A DNA stretch of 64,000 bases from Lederbergia sp. NSJ-179 (GTDB lineage Bacteria; Bacillota; Bacilli; Bacillales; Bacillaceae_C). The position numbers and the translations under genes were made by a program. The stretch lies in assembly GCF_022867885.1 (NCBI RefSeq), contig NZ_JALIFP010000001.1:248001-312000 (forward strand). Reading direction: 5' to 3'. Below are positions 52,164-60,924 of the stretch, piece by piece. The stretch's first letter is position 1. Each line of letters opens with the position of its first letter. Under the pieces are notes generated by a model that ran no database searches, was not told the origin of the DNA, and saw nothing but the letters and a program-made list of their open reading frames with translations.

Positions 52164-53507
52164 ATGGCGTTTGAAGGTTTAGCCGACCGACTACAGGCAA
52201 CAATGAAAAAAATTCGCGGCAAAGGAAAAGTTTCCGAAGCGGATGTTAAGACGATGATGCGTGAAGTCCGACTTGCCTTACTGGAAGCAGATGTAAACTT
52301 TAAAGTTGTGAAGCAATTTATCCAAAAAGTCAGCGAGAGAGCCGTCGGACAAGAAGTAATGAAAAGTCTTACTCCTGGCCAACAAGTCATTAAAGTTGTA
52401 AAAGAAGAACTAACAGATTTAATGGGTGGAGAGCAAAGTAAAATAGCTGTTGCTAAACGACCGCCAACGGTCGTTATGATGGCAGGACTTCAAGGGGCAG
52501 GGAAGACAACATTTGCAGGGAAATTAGCTAATTTATTACGGAAAAAGCATAATCGAAGTCCTTTGCTTGTGGCTGCAGACATTTATCGACCGGCAGCGAT
52601 TAAACAATTGGAGACCATTGGAAAGCAATTAAATTTACCCGTTTTTTCAATGGGAGATCAAGTGAGCCCGGTAGAAATTGCACAGAAAGCGATTGAAAAG
52701 GCGAAGGAAGAACATTACGATTATGTTTTAATTGACACTGCTGGACGTCTTCACATTGATGGGGAATTGATGCAGGAATTAAAAGATATTAAAGAAGTGG
52801 CAAATCCGGACGAAATTTATCTTGTTGTGGACGCCATGACTGGCCAAGATGCTGTGAATGTGGCAAAAGCCTTTAATGATCAACTTGAGGTTACAGGTGT
52901 GGTTCTAACAAAACTAGATGGGGATACGAGGGGCGGTGCGGCCCTTTCTATTCGAGCGGTGACCGATAAACCGATTAAGTTTGTCGGTACGGGTGAAAAA
53001 ATGGATGCATTAGAAGCTTTTCATCCGGAACGCATGGCCTCTAGAATTCTTGGGATGGGAGATATGCTCACACTAATCGAAAAAGCTCAAGTTTCAGTTG
53101 ATGAAGAAAAGGCAAAGGAGCTTGAACAAAAATTAAGAACGGCTTCCATCGATTTTGATGATTTTCTAGAGCAACTCTCACAAATGAGGAATATGGGACC
53201 ACTTGATGAGCTATTGAAAATGATGCCTGGTGCGAATAAGATTAAAGGAATGAATAATCTGCAAATTGATGAGAAGCAGCTTAATCACATCGAAGCGATT
53301 ATCCAGTCCATGACGCCCCAGGAAAAACAACAGCCTGATATTATTAATTCGGGACGCAGGCGACGAATTGCCAAGGGGAGCGGTACAACCATTCAAGAGG
53401 TGAATCGCCTTTTAAAGCAATTTGAAGAAATGAAGAAAATGATGAAGCAAATGTCAGGTATGCAACAAAAAGGAAAGAAGAAAGGCTTTAAACTTCCTTT
53501 TATGTAA
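52164..53507 (+). CDS. ffh: Signal recognition particle protein Ffh (SRP54)
   Basis: GTPase that binds signal sequences and the SRP RNA. The 447 residues have the NG domain with GLQGAGKTTFAGKLA (about 107-121), DTAGRLHID and TKLDGDTRGGAAL, and the methionine-rich M domain (about 300-447) ending KKMMKQMSGMQQKGKKKGF. It works with FtsY encoded upstream. A structured repeat follows. Confidence 0.97.
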   Translation: MAFEGLADRLQATMKKIRGKGKVSEADVKTMMREVRLALLEADVNFKVVKQFIQKVSERAVGQEVMKSLTPGQQVIKVVKEELTDLMGGEQSKIAVAKRPPTVVMMAGLQGAGKTTFAGKLANLLRKKHNRSPLLVAADIYRPAAIKQLETIGKQLNLPVFSMGDQVSPVEIAQKAIEKAKEEHYDYVLIDTAGRLHIDGELMQELKDIKEVANPDEIYLVVDAMTGQDAVNVAKAFNDQLEVTGVVLTKLDGDTRGGAALSIRAVTDKPIKFVGTGEKMDALEAFHPERMASRILGMGDMLTLIEKAQVSVDEEKAKELEQKLRTASIDFDDFLEQLSQMRNMGPLDELLKMMPGANKIKGMNNLQIDEKQLNHIEAIIQSMTPQEKQQPDIINSGRRRRIAKGSGTTIQEVNRLLKQFEEMKKMMKQMSGMQQKGKKKGFKLPFM

Positions 53508-53526
53508 TCTTTCCAATTGTGTCCAG

Positions 53527-53700
53527 CTCCGGGCGGTAGGGGCAAGAAGCTCGCAGGATGCGAGTTCATCGGCGTTGCGACAGGACGTCGCGCTCTTAGC
53601 CGATGTTCCGCTTAATAACCTGAATCCTTCGAAGGGAAAAAGCACCCTTCTACGGATTCAGAACATTTGCTTGTCGCCCCTAGGCAACCGCCCTCCGCTT
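53527..53700. ncRNA. Structured dispersed repeat, Bacillaceae-1-like hairpins on minus strand
   Basis: Long-range pairing GGGCGGT with ACCGCCC, GGGGC with GCCCC and CAAG with CTTG closes an element of about 165 nt. Inside are CTCGC/GCGAG (53550-53564, loop AGGAT), GCGAC/GTCGC (53577-53591, loop AGGAC), TCGGC/GCCGA around both, and CTGAATCC/GGATTCAG (about 53621-53662). Read on the minus strand the two loops are ATCCT and GTCCT. It lies in the ffh-rpsP gap and could also end the ffh transcript. Confidence 0.55.
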
Positions 53701-53724
53701 TTCTAGATTGTTAAGAAAAAATAC

Positions 53725-53754
53725 TTTACAAACAAAGGACTTTTTTGGTATTAT
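53725..53754 (+). promoter_or_regulatory. SigA promoter of rpsP
   Basis: TTTACA (53725-53730), 18-nt spacer, TATTAT (53749-53754), about 40 nt before the rpsP start and after the structured repeat. Confidence 0.72.
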
Positions 53755-53792
53755 ACTATCTTGTGTGAAACTATTCGGAGGTGCTATGTTAA

Positions 53793-54065
53793 ATGGCAGT
53801 TAAAATTCGCTTAAAACGTATTGGAGCAAAGAAAGCTCCTTTCTATCGTATTGTTGTGGCAGACTCTCGTTCTCCACGTGATGGAAGAATTATTGAAGAA
53901 ATTGGCACGTATAACCCGGTTACACAGCCGGCTCAAGTGGCCATTAATGAAGAAAATGCAATCAAATGGATGCAAAATGGTGCAAAACCATCTGATACTG
54001 TCCGTAACTTGTTTTCAAAACAAGGAATCATGGAAAAATTCCATAACGCCAAGCACGGCAAATAA
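53793..54065 (+). CDS. rpsP: 30S ribosomal protein S16
   Basis: Small-subunit protein of 90 residues: [20 protein letters not shown] at the N terminus, then [22 protein letters not shown] and a Lys-rich end. The ATG follows TTCGGAGGTGC. It heads the rpsP-khpA-ylqD-rimM-trmD-rplS group. Confidence 0.97.
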   Translation: MAVKIRLKRIGAKKAPFYRIVVADSRSPRDGRIIEEIGTYNPVTQPAQVAINEENAIKWMQNGAKPSDTVRNLFSKQGIMEKFHNAKHGK

Positions 54066-54067
54066 TT

Positions 54068-54307
54068 GTGATAAATATGGAAAAGTTGATCTTGTCGATC
54101 GTCAAGCCTATTGTTGATTTTCCAGATGACGTTCAGGTGGAGAAAAAGGAAGAAGAGCACCGTATCATTTATAAACTTTTTACTCATGAAAATGACATTG
54201 GAAAAGTGATTGGGAAAAATGGTAGAGTGGCGAAATCCATTAGAGCCGTGATCTATGCAGCAGCAGGACTAAAACAACAAAAGAAGGTTTACTTGGAAAT
54301 CGACTAA
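54068..54307 (+). CDS. khpA: KH-domain RNA-binding protein KhpA (YlqC)
   Basis: Small KH-domain protein that in relatives pairs with KhpB/Jag to bind RNA and influence cell envelope growth. The 79 residues contain the KH signature IGKVIGKNGRVAKSIRAVI (about 46-64). The reading frame can start at GTG 54068 or at ATG 54077; neither has a clear ribosome site, and coupling to rpsP is likely. A terminator follows. Confidence 0.92.
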   Translation: MINMEKLILSIVKPIVDFPDDVQVEKKEEEHRIIYKLFTHENDIGKVIGKNGRVAKSIRAVIYAAAGLKQQKKVYLEID

Positions 54308-54308
54308 T

Positions 54309-54337
54309 AAAGGGAGGCGAGACACCTCCCTTTTTTG
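54309..54337 (+). terminator. Terminator after khpA
   Basis: Stem AAGGGAGG / CCTCCCTT with a 7-nt loop followed by TTTTTT. It divides the rpsP-khpA part from ylqD and rimM. Confidence 0.82.
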
Positions 54338-54386
54338 ATTCAAAAAGCAAGATATACATATAAAAAGAAAGACGGAGGATGATAAA

Positions 54387-54779
54387 ATGAAAATTCTCCA
54401 GAAAGTAACAGTCAAACAAATCTTGACTGAAACAAGCAAGGAAAATTTATTGCAAAAATATAAGCAAAACAAACAACAATTACAAAAAGAATGCGACCAG
54501 CTTGTGTTTGAAATGAAGAAGCTTGAACGGAATCGTAAATATCCTTCAGGAGGATTAAAAACTCAATTTGATAAAGAAATTGATCTTCGGAAAGAAAGAA
54601 TGAAATTAATTGATTTTCAAATCGAACAATTGGACATCCTTCCTCTTGGAAGCGAATTACAAGATCACGAGGTTCAGGCCATGGTTGATATTCAGGTTGG
54701 CGATAATTGGGAACAGGTTACAACAGGGAAAACGGTTGTGGTGAAAGATGGTATCATAACAGAGATAAGGGAGAGATGA
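54387..54779 (+). CDS. ylqD: YlqD family protein
   Basis: Uncharacterised 130-residue protein conserved at this site in Bacillaceae. It has a central coiled coil of basic and acidic residues (about 18-75, with KYKQNKQQLQKECDQLVFEM) and a small C-terminal beta domain (VDIQVGDNWEQVTTGKTVVV). ATG follows ACGGAGGATGATAAA. Function unknown; location with rimM and trmD suggests a link to translation. Confidence 0.85.
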   Translation: MKILQKVTVKQILTETSKENLLQKYKQNKQQLQKECDQLVFEMKKLERNRKYPSGGLKTQFDKEIDLRKERMKLIDFQIEQLDILPLGSELQDHEVQAMVDIQVGDNWEQVTTGKTVVVKDGIITEIRER

Positions 54780-54784
54780 AATAG

Positions 54785-55306
54785 ATGGAACGTTGGTTTA
54801 AAGTTGGAAAAATTGTAAACACCCACGGTATACACGGTGAAGTAAGAGTGATTTCAAGCACGGATTTTCCTGAACAACGATTTGCCATTGGACAACCTCT
54901 CCATCTTTTTTTACAAAAGGACCACTCTCCCATAAAGCTCACAGTAAAAAGTCATCGCAAACATAAAAATTTCGATTTGCTTTCGTTTGAAGGATATAAC
55001 CATATTCATGATGTGGAACCATGGAAGAATGGGATCTTGAAGGTTTCTGAAGCCCAATTAGAACGATTGCCAGAAGGAGAATACTATTTCCACGAAATTA
55101 TTGGCTGTACGGTGATGGACGAAAACCGGAAGCCGATCGGAGTGGTAAAAGAGATTTTAACACCTGGGGCAAACGATGTTTGGGTCGTGAAAACAAAAGA
55201 GGGAAAAGAATATTTGATCCCTTATATTGAAGATGTTGTGATCAATATATCGATCGATGCTCAGGAAATTACGATCAAACCAATTGAAGGATTGCTTGAC
55301 GAATGA
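54785..55306 (+). CDS. rimM: 16S rRNA processing protein RimM
   Basis: 30S assembly factor that binds S19. The 173 residues have the RimM domain ([18 protein letters not shown], about 5-22) and the C-terminal PRC-barrel domain ([36 protein letters not shown]). The stop overlaps the trmD start (ATGA). Confidence 0.95.
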   Translation: MERWFKVGKIVNTHGIHGEVRVISSTDFPEQRFAIGQPLHLFLQKDHSPIKLTVKSHRKHKNFDLLSFEGYNHIHDVEPWKNGILKVSEAQLERLPEGEYYFHEIIGCTVMDENRKPIGVVKEILTPGANDVWVVKTKEGKEYLIPYIEDVVINISIDAQEITIKPIEGLLDE

Positions 55307-55980
55307 AAATTGATATTTTAACCTTATTTCCGGAAATGTTTACAGGTGTATTAGGTGCTTCTATTTTAAAGAAAGCGGAAGAAAAACAAGCGGTCTCCTA
55401 TTCCCTAGAAAACTTCCGCCGATTTTCAGATAACAAACATAAAACAGTCGACGATTATCCATATGGCGGGGGAGCTGGGATGGTCCTCAAGCCGCAACCT
55501 ATCTTTGATGCGGTATCTCACTTAACAGATAAAAGTACGACAAAACCGCGAATCATTTTACTCTGTCCCCAAGGAGAACGATTTGATCAGAAAAAGGCCG
55601 AAGAACTTGCCAAGGAAGAGCATCTTATTTTTATCTGTGGTCATTATGAGGGGTATGATGAACGAATCAGAGAACATTTGGTAACGGACGAAATATCGAT
55701 TGGGGATTATGTGCTAACAGGAGGGGAATTGGGGGCCATGGTGGTCATTGACGCGGTCGTTCGCTTACTTCCTGGGGTATTAGGAAATGAGGAGTCTCCC
55801 ATTCATGATTCTTTCTCTACCGGGTTGCTAGAACATCCGCATTACACAAGACCTGCTGATTTTCGAGGGATGAAAGTGCCAGATATTTTATTAACTGGTA
55901 ACCATGCCAAAATTGAAGAATGGAGAAGAGAACAATCGCTGAAAAGGACGAAAGAACGGCGTCCGGATTTATTAAAGTGA
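55303..55980 (+). CDS. trmD: tRNA (guanine-N1)-methyltransferase TrmD, short C terminus
   Basis: Methylates G37 of tRNAs to prevent frameshifting. The 225-residue SPOUT enzyme has [13 protein letters not shown] (about 53-65), [10 protein letters not shown] (about 113), [13 protein letters not shown] and the catalytic Asp in [15 protein letters not shown]. It ends right after RRPDLLK, about 18 residues earlier than B. subtilis TrmD (243), and the next codon opens an ABC-ATPase fragment. The usual Pro in GGELPAM is Gly. The catalytic core looks intact; the missing helix may affect tRNA binding. Confidence 0.93.
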   Translation: MKIDILTLFPEMFTGVLGASILKKAEEKQAVSYSLENFRRFSDNKHKTVDDYPYGGGAGMVLKPQPIFDAVSHLTDKSTTKPRIILLCPQGERFDQKKAEELAKEEHLIFICGHYEGYDERIREHLVTDEISIGDYVLTGGELGAMVVIDAVVRLLPGVLGNEESPIHDSFSTGLLEHPHYTRPADFRGMKVPDILLTGNHAKIEEWRREQSLKRTKERRPDLLK

Positions 55981-56145
55981 ATGATTACTTACGTTGCGCA
56001 TTCCAAAATTAAGGGGATTTCGGTAGATTCCATTTCTGAGCAATATATACAAAAAACACTCGAAAGATTAAAGGGAAATAAAACGATTGTCGTTGTCGTC
56101 CATAGGCTTTCTACTATTTTCTACTCAGCGAAAATTTCCGATTGA
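55981..56145 (+). pseudogene. Orphan ABC-exporter ATPase fragment fused behind trmD
   Basis: An open frame of 54 codons begins ATG directly after the trmD stop. After about 13 unrelated residues it reads ISVDSISEQYIQKTLERL and GNKTIVVVVHRLSTIF, which is the D-loop to switch-histidine segment of a peptide/bacteriocin-type ABC exporter (normally SSLDSxSExxIQ ... AHRLSTI). It stops before the end of the domain. No Walker A, signature or membrane region is present. The TGA stop overlaps the -35 of the rplS promoter. Confidence 0.75.
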
Positions 56146-56169
56146 AAACTATGGTTCGATATGGTAATA
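56142..56169 (+). promoter_or_regulatory. SigA promoter of rplS
   Basis: TTGAAA (56142-56147), 16-nt spacer, TAATAT (56164-56169). It starts within the stop codon of the ABC remnant and gives a leader of about 100 nt. Confidence 0.65.
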
Positions 56170-56171
56170 TA

Positions 56172-56273
56172 GCTTAGTGGCAAAGACTGTGATAGTCGCG
56201 ATTGCCGTAACAACGATGTTCCGCTGCAAGGATGTAAGTTTGTATGAACTTCGGTTGGAAGGAGATGAATTCG
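56172..56273 (+). promoter_or_regulatory. Probable L19 leader (r-protein autoregulatory RNA)
   Basis: Leader between the promoter and rplS containing short self-complementary segments (GACTGTGATAGTC, CCGTAACAACG, TGTAAGTTTG, GAACTTCGGTT) and the ribosome site GGAAGGAG. Bacillus rplS genes carry a conserved L19 leader in this position. I infer this from location and hairpin content, not from a full structural match. Confidence 0.5.
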
Positions 56274-56618
56274 ATGCACAAATTGATTGAAGAAATTACA
56301 AAAGAGCAACTTAAAACGGATTTACCCAAGTTTCGTGCTGGGGATACGGTTCGTGTCCATGTGAAAGTTGTAGAAGGAACTCGTGAAAGAATCCAGCTTT
56401 TCGAGGGTGTTGTGATTAAGCGCCGTGGTGGTGGAATCAGTGAAACTTTCACTGTCCGCAAAATTTCCTATGGTGTTGGGGTTGAACGTACTTTCCCTTT
56501 ACACACTCCAAGAATTGCGAATATTGAAGTCGTGCGTCGTGGTAAGGTTCGTCGAGCAAAACTTTACTACATGCGTAAATTACGCGGTAAAGCGGCTCGT
56601 ATCAAAGAAATTCGTTAA
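56274..56618 (+). CDS. rplS: 50S ribosomal protein L19
   Basis: Large-subunit protein of 114 residues at the 30S-50S interface, with [40 protein letters not shown] and the basic tail [12 protein letters not shown]. The open frame begins at 56244, but ATG 56274 follows GGAAGGAGATGAATTCG and gives the family start MHKLIEEIT. Confidence 0.97.
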   Translation: MHKLIEEITKEQLKTDLPKFRAGDTVRVHVKVVEGTRERIQLFEGVVIKRRGGGISETFTVRKISYGVGVERTFPLHTPRIANIEVVRRGKVRRAKLYYMRKLRGKAARIKEIR

Positions 56619-56651
56619 TCATCGAATGGATCTTATATGTGGACATGCAAA

Positions 56652-56680
56652 AGGAGCTTGGATTATACAAGCTCTTTTTT
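56652..56680 (+). terminator. Terminator after rplS
   Basis: Stem AGGAGCTTG with CAAGCTCTT (inner 7 bp GAGCTTG / CAAGCTC perfect), loop GATTATA, then TTTTTT. Confidence 0.88.
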
Positions 56681-56774
56681 CAATACTGGATAAAGATAAG
56701 GGATGGAAGTTTTTAATTTCCTTATTTTCCTGTACAATAGTAAAGAGAATAGACAGATAGTGGAAGGAATTGGG

Positions 56775-57332
56775 ATGGATGGTGAAAAGATGACAAAAGA
56801 AAAAAATGAACTTTGGGAATGGACAAAAGCATTATTAATTGCAGTGGCCCTTGCAGCAATTATTCGTTATTTTCTCTTTACTCCGATTGTCGTAGATGGA
56901 TATTCGATGACGCCGACTTTGCACAATGGGGATAAGATGATTGTAAACAAGCTTGGAAAACCCGACCGTTTTGATATTATTGTGTTTCATGCGCCTGAGC
57001 ACAAGGATTACATCAAGCGTGTCATTGGATTGCCAGGGGATACAGTCGAATATCGAGATGATATTCTCTATATCAATGGAGAGGCCTATGAGGAGCCCTA
57101 TTTAGAAAAATCCAAACAGGAAATTTTTGATGGCCCGTTTACAGAAGATTTTACCTTAGAAGAAACGCCTGTAGGAACAAAAACTGTGCCTGAGGGGGAA
57201 GTATTTGTCATGGGAGATAACCGTCGTTCCAGTAAAGATAGTCGGCATATTGGTACGATTTCTATGGATGAAATCATCGGTGATACACGTATTGTATTTT
57301 GGCCTCTGCAAGATATTCGAATGGTGAAGTAA
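56775..57332 (+). CDS. sipS: Type I signal peptidase
   Basis: Membrane serine protease that removes signal peptides of secreted proteins. The 186-residue protein has a single N-terminal membrane helix (about 20-42), the catalytic serine in [14 protein letters not shown] (about 50), the lysine in [12 protein letters not shown] (about 90) and the conserved [13 protein letters not shown] (about 155). A longer frame begins at 56703, but ATG 56775 has GGAAGG 7 nt upstream. Location between rplS and rbgA matches the sip gene of some Bacillaceae. A -10 TACAAT lies at 56733. Confidence 0.93.
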   Translation: MDGEKMTKEKNELWEWTKALLIAVALAAIIRYFLFTPIVVDGYSMTPTLHNGDKMIVNKLGKPDRFDIIVFHAPEHKDYIKRVIGLPGDTVEYRDDILYINGEAYEEPYLEKSKQEIFDGPFTEDFTLEETPVGTKTVPEGEVFVMGDNRRSSKDSRHIGTISMDEIIGDTRIVFWPLQDIRMVK

Positions 57333-57351
57333 TGAGTGGAGTGAAGATGTT

Positions 57352-58209
57352 ATGACGATACAGTGGTTTCCTGGACATATGGCCAAAGCCAGACGAGAAG
57401 TAACGGAAAAGTTAAAATTAGTTGATATCATTTTCGAACTTGTTGATGCTCGTATACCTGTATCATCATCCAATCCCATGCTACAGGAAATCATTCAACA
57501 AAAGCCTAGGTTAATTTTATTAAATAAAGCGGATATGGCGGATCGACAATTAACGGATGAATGGATTGCTTATTATGCCAAGCAAGGCTTAACGGCGCTA
57601 GCAATTAACTCTCAGGCTGGTAAAGGGATGAAACAAATTATCCATTCAGCAGAAATACTGCTAAAGGAAAAACGCATGCGTGATAAGGCGAAAGGGTTAA
57701 GACCAAGGGCGATAAAGGCGATGATTATTGGAATTCCGAATGTTGGCAAATCAACCTTGATTAATCGACTAGCTAAACGAAATAGGGCCAAAACAGGCAA
57801 TATGCCGGGGGTTACGAAAGCACAACAATGGATTAAGGTTGGAAAAGAACTAGAACTATTGGATACCCCGGGGATCCTATGGCCAAAGTTTGAAGATCCG
57901 ATTATAGGTTATAAACTCGCATTAACAGGTGCGATTAAAGATACCCTATTAAATATGCAGGATATTGCTGAATTTGGTTTGCAGTTTCTCTTAAATCATT
58001 ATCCCAAAAAGCTTTTAGAACGCTATCAACTTGTTGAGTTGCCAACAAATCTCTTGAATGTATTTGGAGATATTGCTATATCTTCAGGTTATGTGACTTC
58101 TGAAGATGAACCAGATTACGAAAAAACGGCTGAACGGATCGTGCGAGATATAAGAATGCAGAAGTTTGGAAATCTAACCTTTGATTTTCCAGAAAGTATA
58201 GAAGAATAA
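57352..58209 (+). CDS. rbgA: Ribosome biogenesis GTPase RbgA (YlqF)
   Basis: Circularly permuted GTPase for late 50S assembly. The 285 residues start [11 protein letters not shown], with G4 LNKADM (about 60) before G1 [12 protein letters not shown] (about 128) and G3 DTPGILWPK (about 175), and a C-terminal helical ANTAR-like domain. GTG/ATG start region follows GTGGAGTGAAGATGTT. It shares its last base with the rnhB start (TAATG). Confidence 0.96.
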   Translation: MTIQWFPGHMAKARREVTEKLKLVDIIFELVDARIPVSSSNPMLQEIIQQKPRLILLNKADMADRQLTDEWIAYYAKQGLTALAINSQAGKGMKQIIHSAEILLKEKRMRDKAKGLRPRAIKAMIIGIPNVGKSTLINRLAKRNRAKTGNMPGVTKAQQWIKVGKELELLDTPGILWPKFEDPIIGYKLALTGAIKDTLLNMQDIAEFGLQFLLNHYPKKLLERYQLVELPTNLLNVFGDIAISSGYVTSEDEPDYEKTAERIVRDIRMQKFGNLTFDFPESIEE

Positions 58210-59012
58210 TGGTGTCTAACATGAAAACATTATCTATCGCTAAGGTGGAGCAAATTTTAAAACATACACAAGATGAAGAAGATCCTATCTTAATGGACTT
58301 AAAAGCAGATAGGCGAAAAGGGATTCAGACGCTTCTGAGGCGTTGGTATAAGCAAAAGGAGCAGGAAAAAAAGGACTGGGAGCATTATCAGTCCATGTCC
58401 ACTTATGAAAAACAAGCTAGACAGATGGGTTACCATTTCATTGTGGGGATCGATGAAGTAGGACGTGGTCCGCTAGCAGGACCTGTCGTGTCCGCAGCGG
58501 TTATTTTACCTGAAAATCATTACATATTCGGTCTAAATGATTCAAAAAAATTGACAGCCAATAAACGTAATCAGCTTTACCAACAAATTATGGATCATGC
58601 CATTTCTGTCGGAATTGGCATGATCTCATCAGAAGAAATAGATCAATTGAATATTTTTCAGGCTACAAAAAAGTCTATGCTGGCCGCCCTCCAAAATTTG
58701 CAGGTAAAACCAGACTTTTTACTTATTGATGCCATTCAATTAGAGAGTATCTACCCTGAGTTACCGATTGTCAAAGGCGATATGTATAGTGTTAGCATTG
58801 CCGCCGCTTCGATCGTCGCCAAAGTAACGCGGGATCAGCTCATGACAAAATACCACTCCCGTTACCCCGAATATGGCTTTCAAGAGCATAAGGGGTATGG
58901 AACGAAAAAACATTTAGAAGCCCTTAAACAATTTGGACCTTGTCCCATTCATCGTACCTCATTTGAGCCGATAAAATCGCTACTTAAAGAGCGTGTTCAA
59001 AAAGGAGGATAA
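58209..59012 (+). CDS. rnhB: Ribonuclease HII
   Basis: Cleaves RNA in RNA-DNA hybrids at single ribonucleotides. The 267-residue protein has an N-terminal helical extension (about 1-75), then IVGIDEVGRGPLAGPVVSA (Asp/Glu catalytic pair about 80), NDSKKL, DAIQL and IVAKVTRDQLM. ATG 58209 overlaps the rbgA stop; ATG 58221 is an alternative with GGTG upstream. The last six codons and stop lie inside a dispersed R2 element, giving the tail ERVQKGG. Confidence 0.94.
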   Translation: MVSNMKTLSIAKVEQILKHTQDEEDPILMDLKADRRKGIQTLLRRWYKQKEQEKKDWEHYQSMSTYEKQARQMGYHFIVGIDEVGRGPLAGPVVSAAVILPENHYIFGLNDSKKLTANKRNQLYQQIMDHAISVGIGMISSEEIDQLNIFQATKKSMLAALQNLQVKPDFLLIDAIQLESIYPELPIVKGDMYSVSIAAASIVAKVTRDQLMTKYHSRYPEYGFQEHKGYGTKKHLEALKQFGPCPIHRTSFEPIKSLLKERVQKGG

Positions 59013-59206
59013 AAAGGACCAAGAAGTTCGAGGCGGCGCAGCTTTGAGCAGCGGAACGTATGCAGTTAATACGTGAGCAGCGGAAAAGCAAGCCAACGAA
59101 GAAATTCGCAGTGTCATTTTTACCGGAGGCCTGCAGGACGCAGGTCACAAAGGCGTTGCGACAGGATGTCGCGAATTTAGCCTTTGATCCTTATTTTTGA
59201 ACATCC
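58994..59206. repeat. MITE-like dispersed element R2, copy 2
   Basis: Bounded by TGTTCAAAAA (58994) and TTTTTGAACA (ending 59203), a perfect 10-bp terminal inverted repeat. The left part matches copy 1 through AAAAAGGACCAAGAAGTTCG and GAGCAGCGGA, but the hairpin module is different and further right: CCTGC/GCAGG with loop AGGAC (59130-59144) and GCGAC/GTCGC with loop AGGAT (59158-59172). It overlaps the end of rnhB. Confidence 0.87.
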
Positions 59207-59228
59207 ACTACTTAAAGAAGGAGAATAA

Positions 59229-60527
59229 ATGATGCCATTTCATTCCATAATCCGTTCTTTATTACAAACTCCCGTTGCTACAGAAGGAAGAGGCTTGGAA
59301 TTGAAACCAGGTCAAATTTTCTATGGGAAATTAGGCAAACTTTTTTCTGGTCAATATGCGGAAATTTGGTTAGACGGTCAAAAGTTAATGGCGAAAATGG
59401 AAGCTCCTTTAATAAGCGGGAAAGGATATTGGTTTCAAGTTTCATATAAGTCTGGGGAAATGATCTTAAAGGTACTTAATAAAGAACAGGGCCCTTTTGC
59501 CCGTTCTATTCAGCCTAATTCTTCTCCACACCTTCTCGGTCTTCGCGATACAAAGACTCATCAGGCGTTCACTAAATTTTTAATGGATGAACAACTATCA
59601 TTCACAAAGGAAGAAATACATCAGGCAGCGCATCTTTTATCTTTAGCAGATCATTCCGATACGGGCATGCAGATTTTAAAGGTTATGAACAGGAAAAATA
59701 TCCCTCTCCATGAAAGCCTTTTTAAATCCTTACTTGAAGTCCATAAAGAGACAACAATATCGAATTCTATGGGTCATTTACGGCAGTTGCTCATAGACGA
59801 AAAACATGTAAGTGAAACGGGAAAAGCCATTTTAAAATTATTGGAAGAATGGGAAATGCCTGTACAACATAGTAAGAATGACTTGTCAAATGAATCTGCG
59901 CGACAAGTGGCTTTGACAAAAATGAAACAGTCCATGATGAGACTCGGTTTAGACTACGAAGCTCGGTTATTTCATAATCAATTTAAGAAAGAAACAATCG
60001 AAACATCATTCAAGCCACTACTTGTAAAATATGTCCAAGAAGAAACAGTTGGAAATTCTAAGGCTCGGGATGTGGCCGAAAGTTTATTATTAAGAATGAA
60101 TGGTCAACAACTTTTATCTTTAGGATCCAATCATATACAAACACTTCTATATGAAATCCCCATCCAATTGGGCACTGTTTTGAGTGATCTTACCATACAA
60201 TGGACGGGTAGAAAGTCCGAGGATGGAAAACTAGATACAGATTATTGCCATATTATTTTTTACTTAGACCTAGAATATCTAAAAAAAACGATTGTGGACA
60301 TGCAAGTTCAAAATCGGATTGTTAGCATTCTTATTATCAATGATTTTATAGAAGTAAAACAGTTGGCGGAAACTTTTATCCCTGCCTTGAGATCTGGTTT
60401 AGAAGAGATTGATTATCGTTTATCTGGGGTTCACTTCAAGTCATCTGATCAAGAAAACAAACAGACTCAAACACGACCATTATCTCAACAAGGAGATTTT
60501 GGAGCTGGAGTGGATATAAGGGTATGA
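59229..60527 (+). CDS. ylqG: YlqG-like protein, distant FliK-type domain
   Basis: Uncharacterised 432-residue protein in the position of B. subtilis ylqG. The C-terminal part (about 300-410) has the layout of flagellar hook-length control proteins: PIQLGTVLSDLTIQW, then FYLDLEYLKKTIVDMQVQ, then ETFIPALRSGLEEIDYRL and a closing VHF. There is no signal peptide or membrane helix. ATG follows AAAGAAGGAGAATAA. It overlaps ylqH, whose relatives resemble the FlhB C terminus, so both may be paralogues of flagellar export parts. Function unknown. Confidence 0.8.
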   Translation: MMPFHSIIRSLLQTPVATEGRGLELKPGQIFYGKLGKLFSGQYAEIWLDGQKLMAKMEAPLISGKGYWFQVSYKSGEMILKVLNKEQGPFARSIQPNSSPHLLGLRDTKTHQAFTKFLMDEQLSFTKEEIHQAAHLLSLADHSDTGMQILKVMNRKNIPLHESLFKSLLEVHKETTISNSMGHLRQLLIDEKHVSETGKAILKLLEEWEMPVQHSKNDLSNESARQVALTKMKQSMMRLGLDYEARLFHNQFKKETIETSFKPLLVKYVQEETVGNSKARDVAESLLLRMNGQQLLSLGSNHIQTLLYEIPIQLGTVLSDLTIQWTGRKSEDGKLDTDYCHIIFYLDLEYLKKTIVDMQVQNRIVSILIINDFIEVKQLAETFIPALRSGLEEIDYRLSGVHFKSSDQENKQTQTRPLSQQGDFGAGVDIRV

Positions 60528-60814
60528 AGGATCAAAAACAAGAAAACCAAAAAAGGAAAGAAGCGATTGCGCTTGGGTATCAAAGGGATCAACACGAAGC
60601 ACCAGTAGTGTTAGCAAAAGGGAAAGGAATGATTGCCGAAAATATTTTGGAAAAAGCCAAGATTGAGCAGATTCCTGTCCAACAAGACCCTGCATTACTC
60701 GAATTATTGGGGCAATTACATATAAATGAAACAATACCAGAGGAACTATACCAAGCCGTTGCCGAGGTGTTTGCGTTTGTTTACCGGTTGGATCGACAAA
60801 AATCGCATAGCTGA
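60524..60814 (+). CDS. ylqH: YlqH, FlhB cytoplasmic-domain-like protein
   Basis: A 96-residue protein resembling the C-terminal cytoplasmic domain of the flagellar export switch FlhB: AIALGYQRDQHEAPVVLAKG, AENILEKAKIEQIPVQQDPALLELL and EELYQAVAEVFAFVYRL. The NPTH autocleavage motif of real FlhB is absent. It overlaps ylqG by 4 nt. In B. subtilis the same gene pair precedes sucCD. Confidence 0.9.
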   Translation: MKDQKQENQKRKEAIALGYQRDQHEAPVVLAKGKGMIAENILEKAKIEQIPVQQDPALLELLGQLHINETIPEELYQAVAEVFAFVYRLDRQKSHS

Positions 60815-60858
60815 TTATTTTTATTATGCTTGTAGGGGAAATTCCGGGAGTGGACAGA

Positions 60859-60901
60859 AAGTTGTCGTTTTAATACAATAGATACGGCAACTTATTTTTT
60901 T
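60859..60901 (+). terminator. Terminator or attenuator upstream of sucC
   Basis: AAGTTGTCG (60859-60867) pairs with CGGCAACTT (60885-60893) with one G-T wobble, 17-nt loop, followed by A and seven T. It ends ylqH transcription, but lies only about 24 nt before the sucC start, so any sucC promoter upstream of it would read through it. Confidence 0.65.
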
Positions 60902-60924
60902 ACTGGATGACAGGAGGATGGAAA

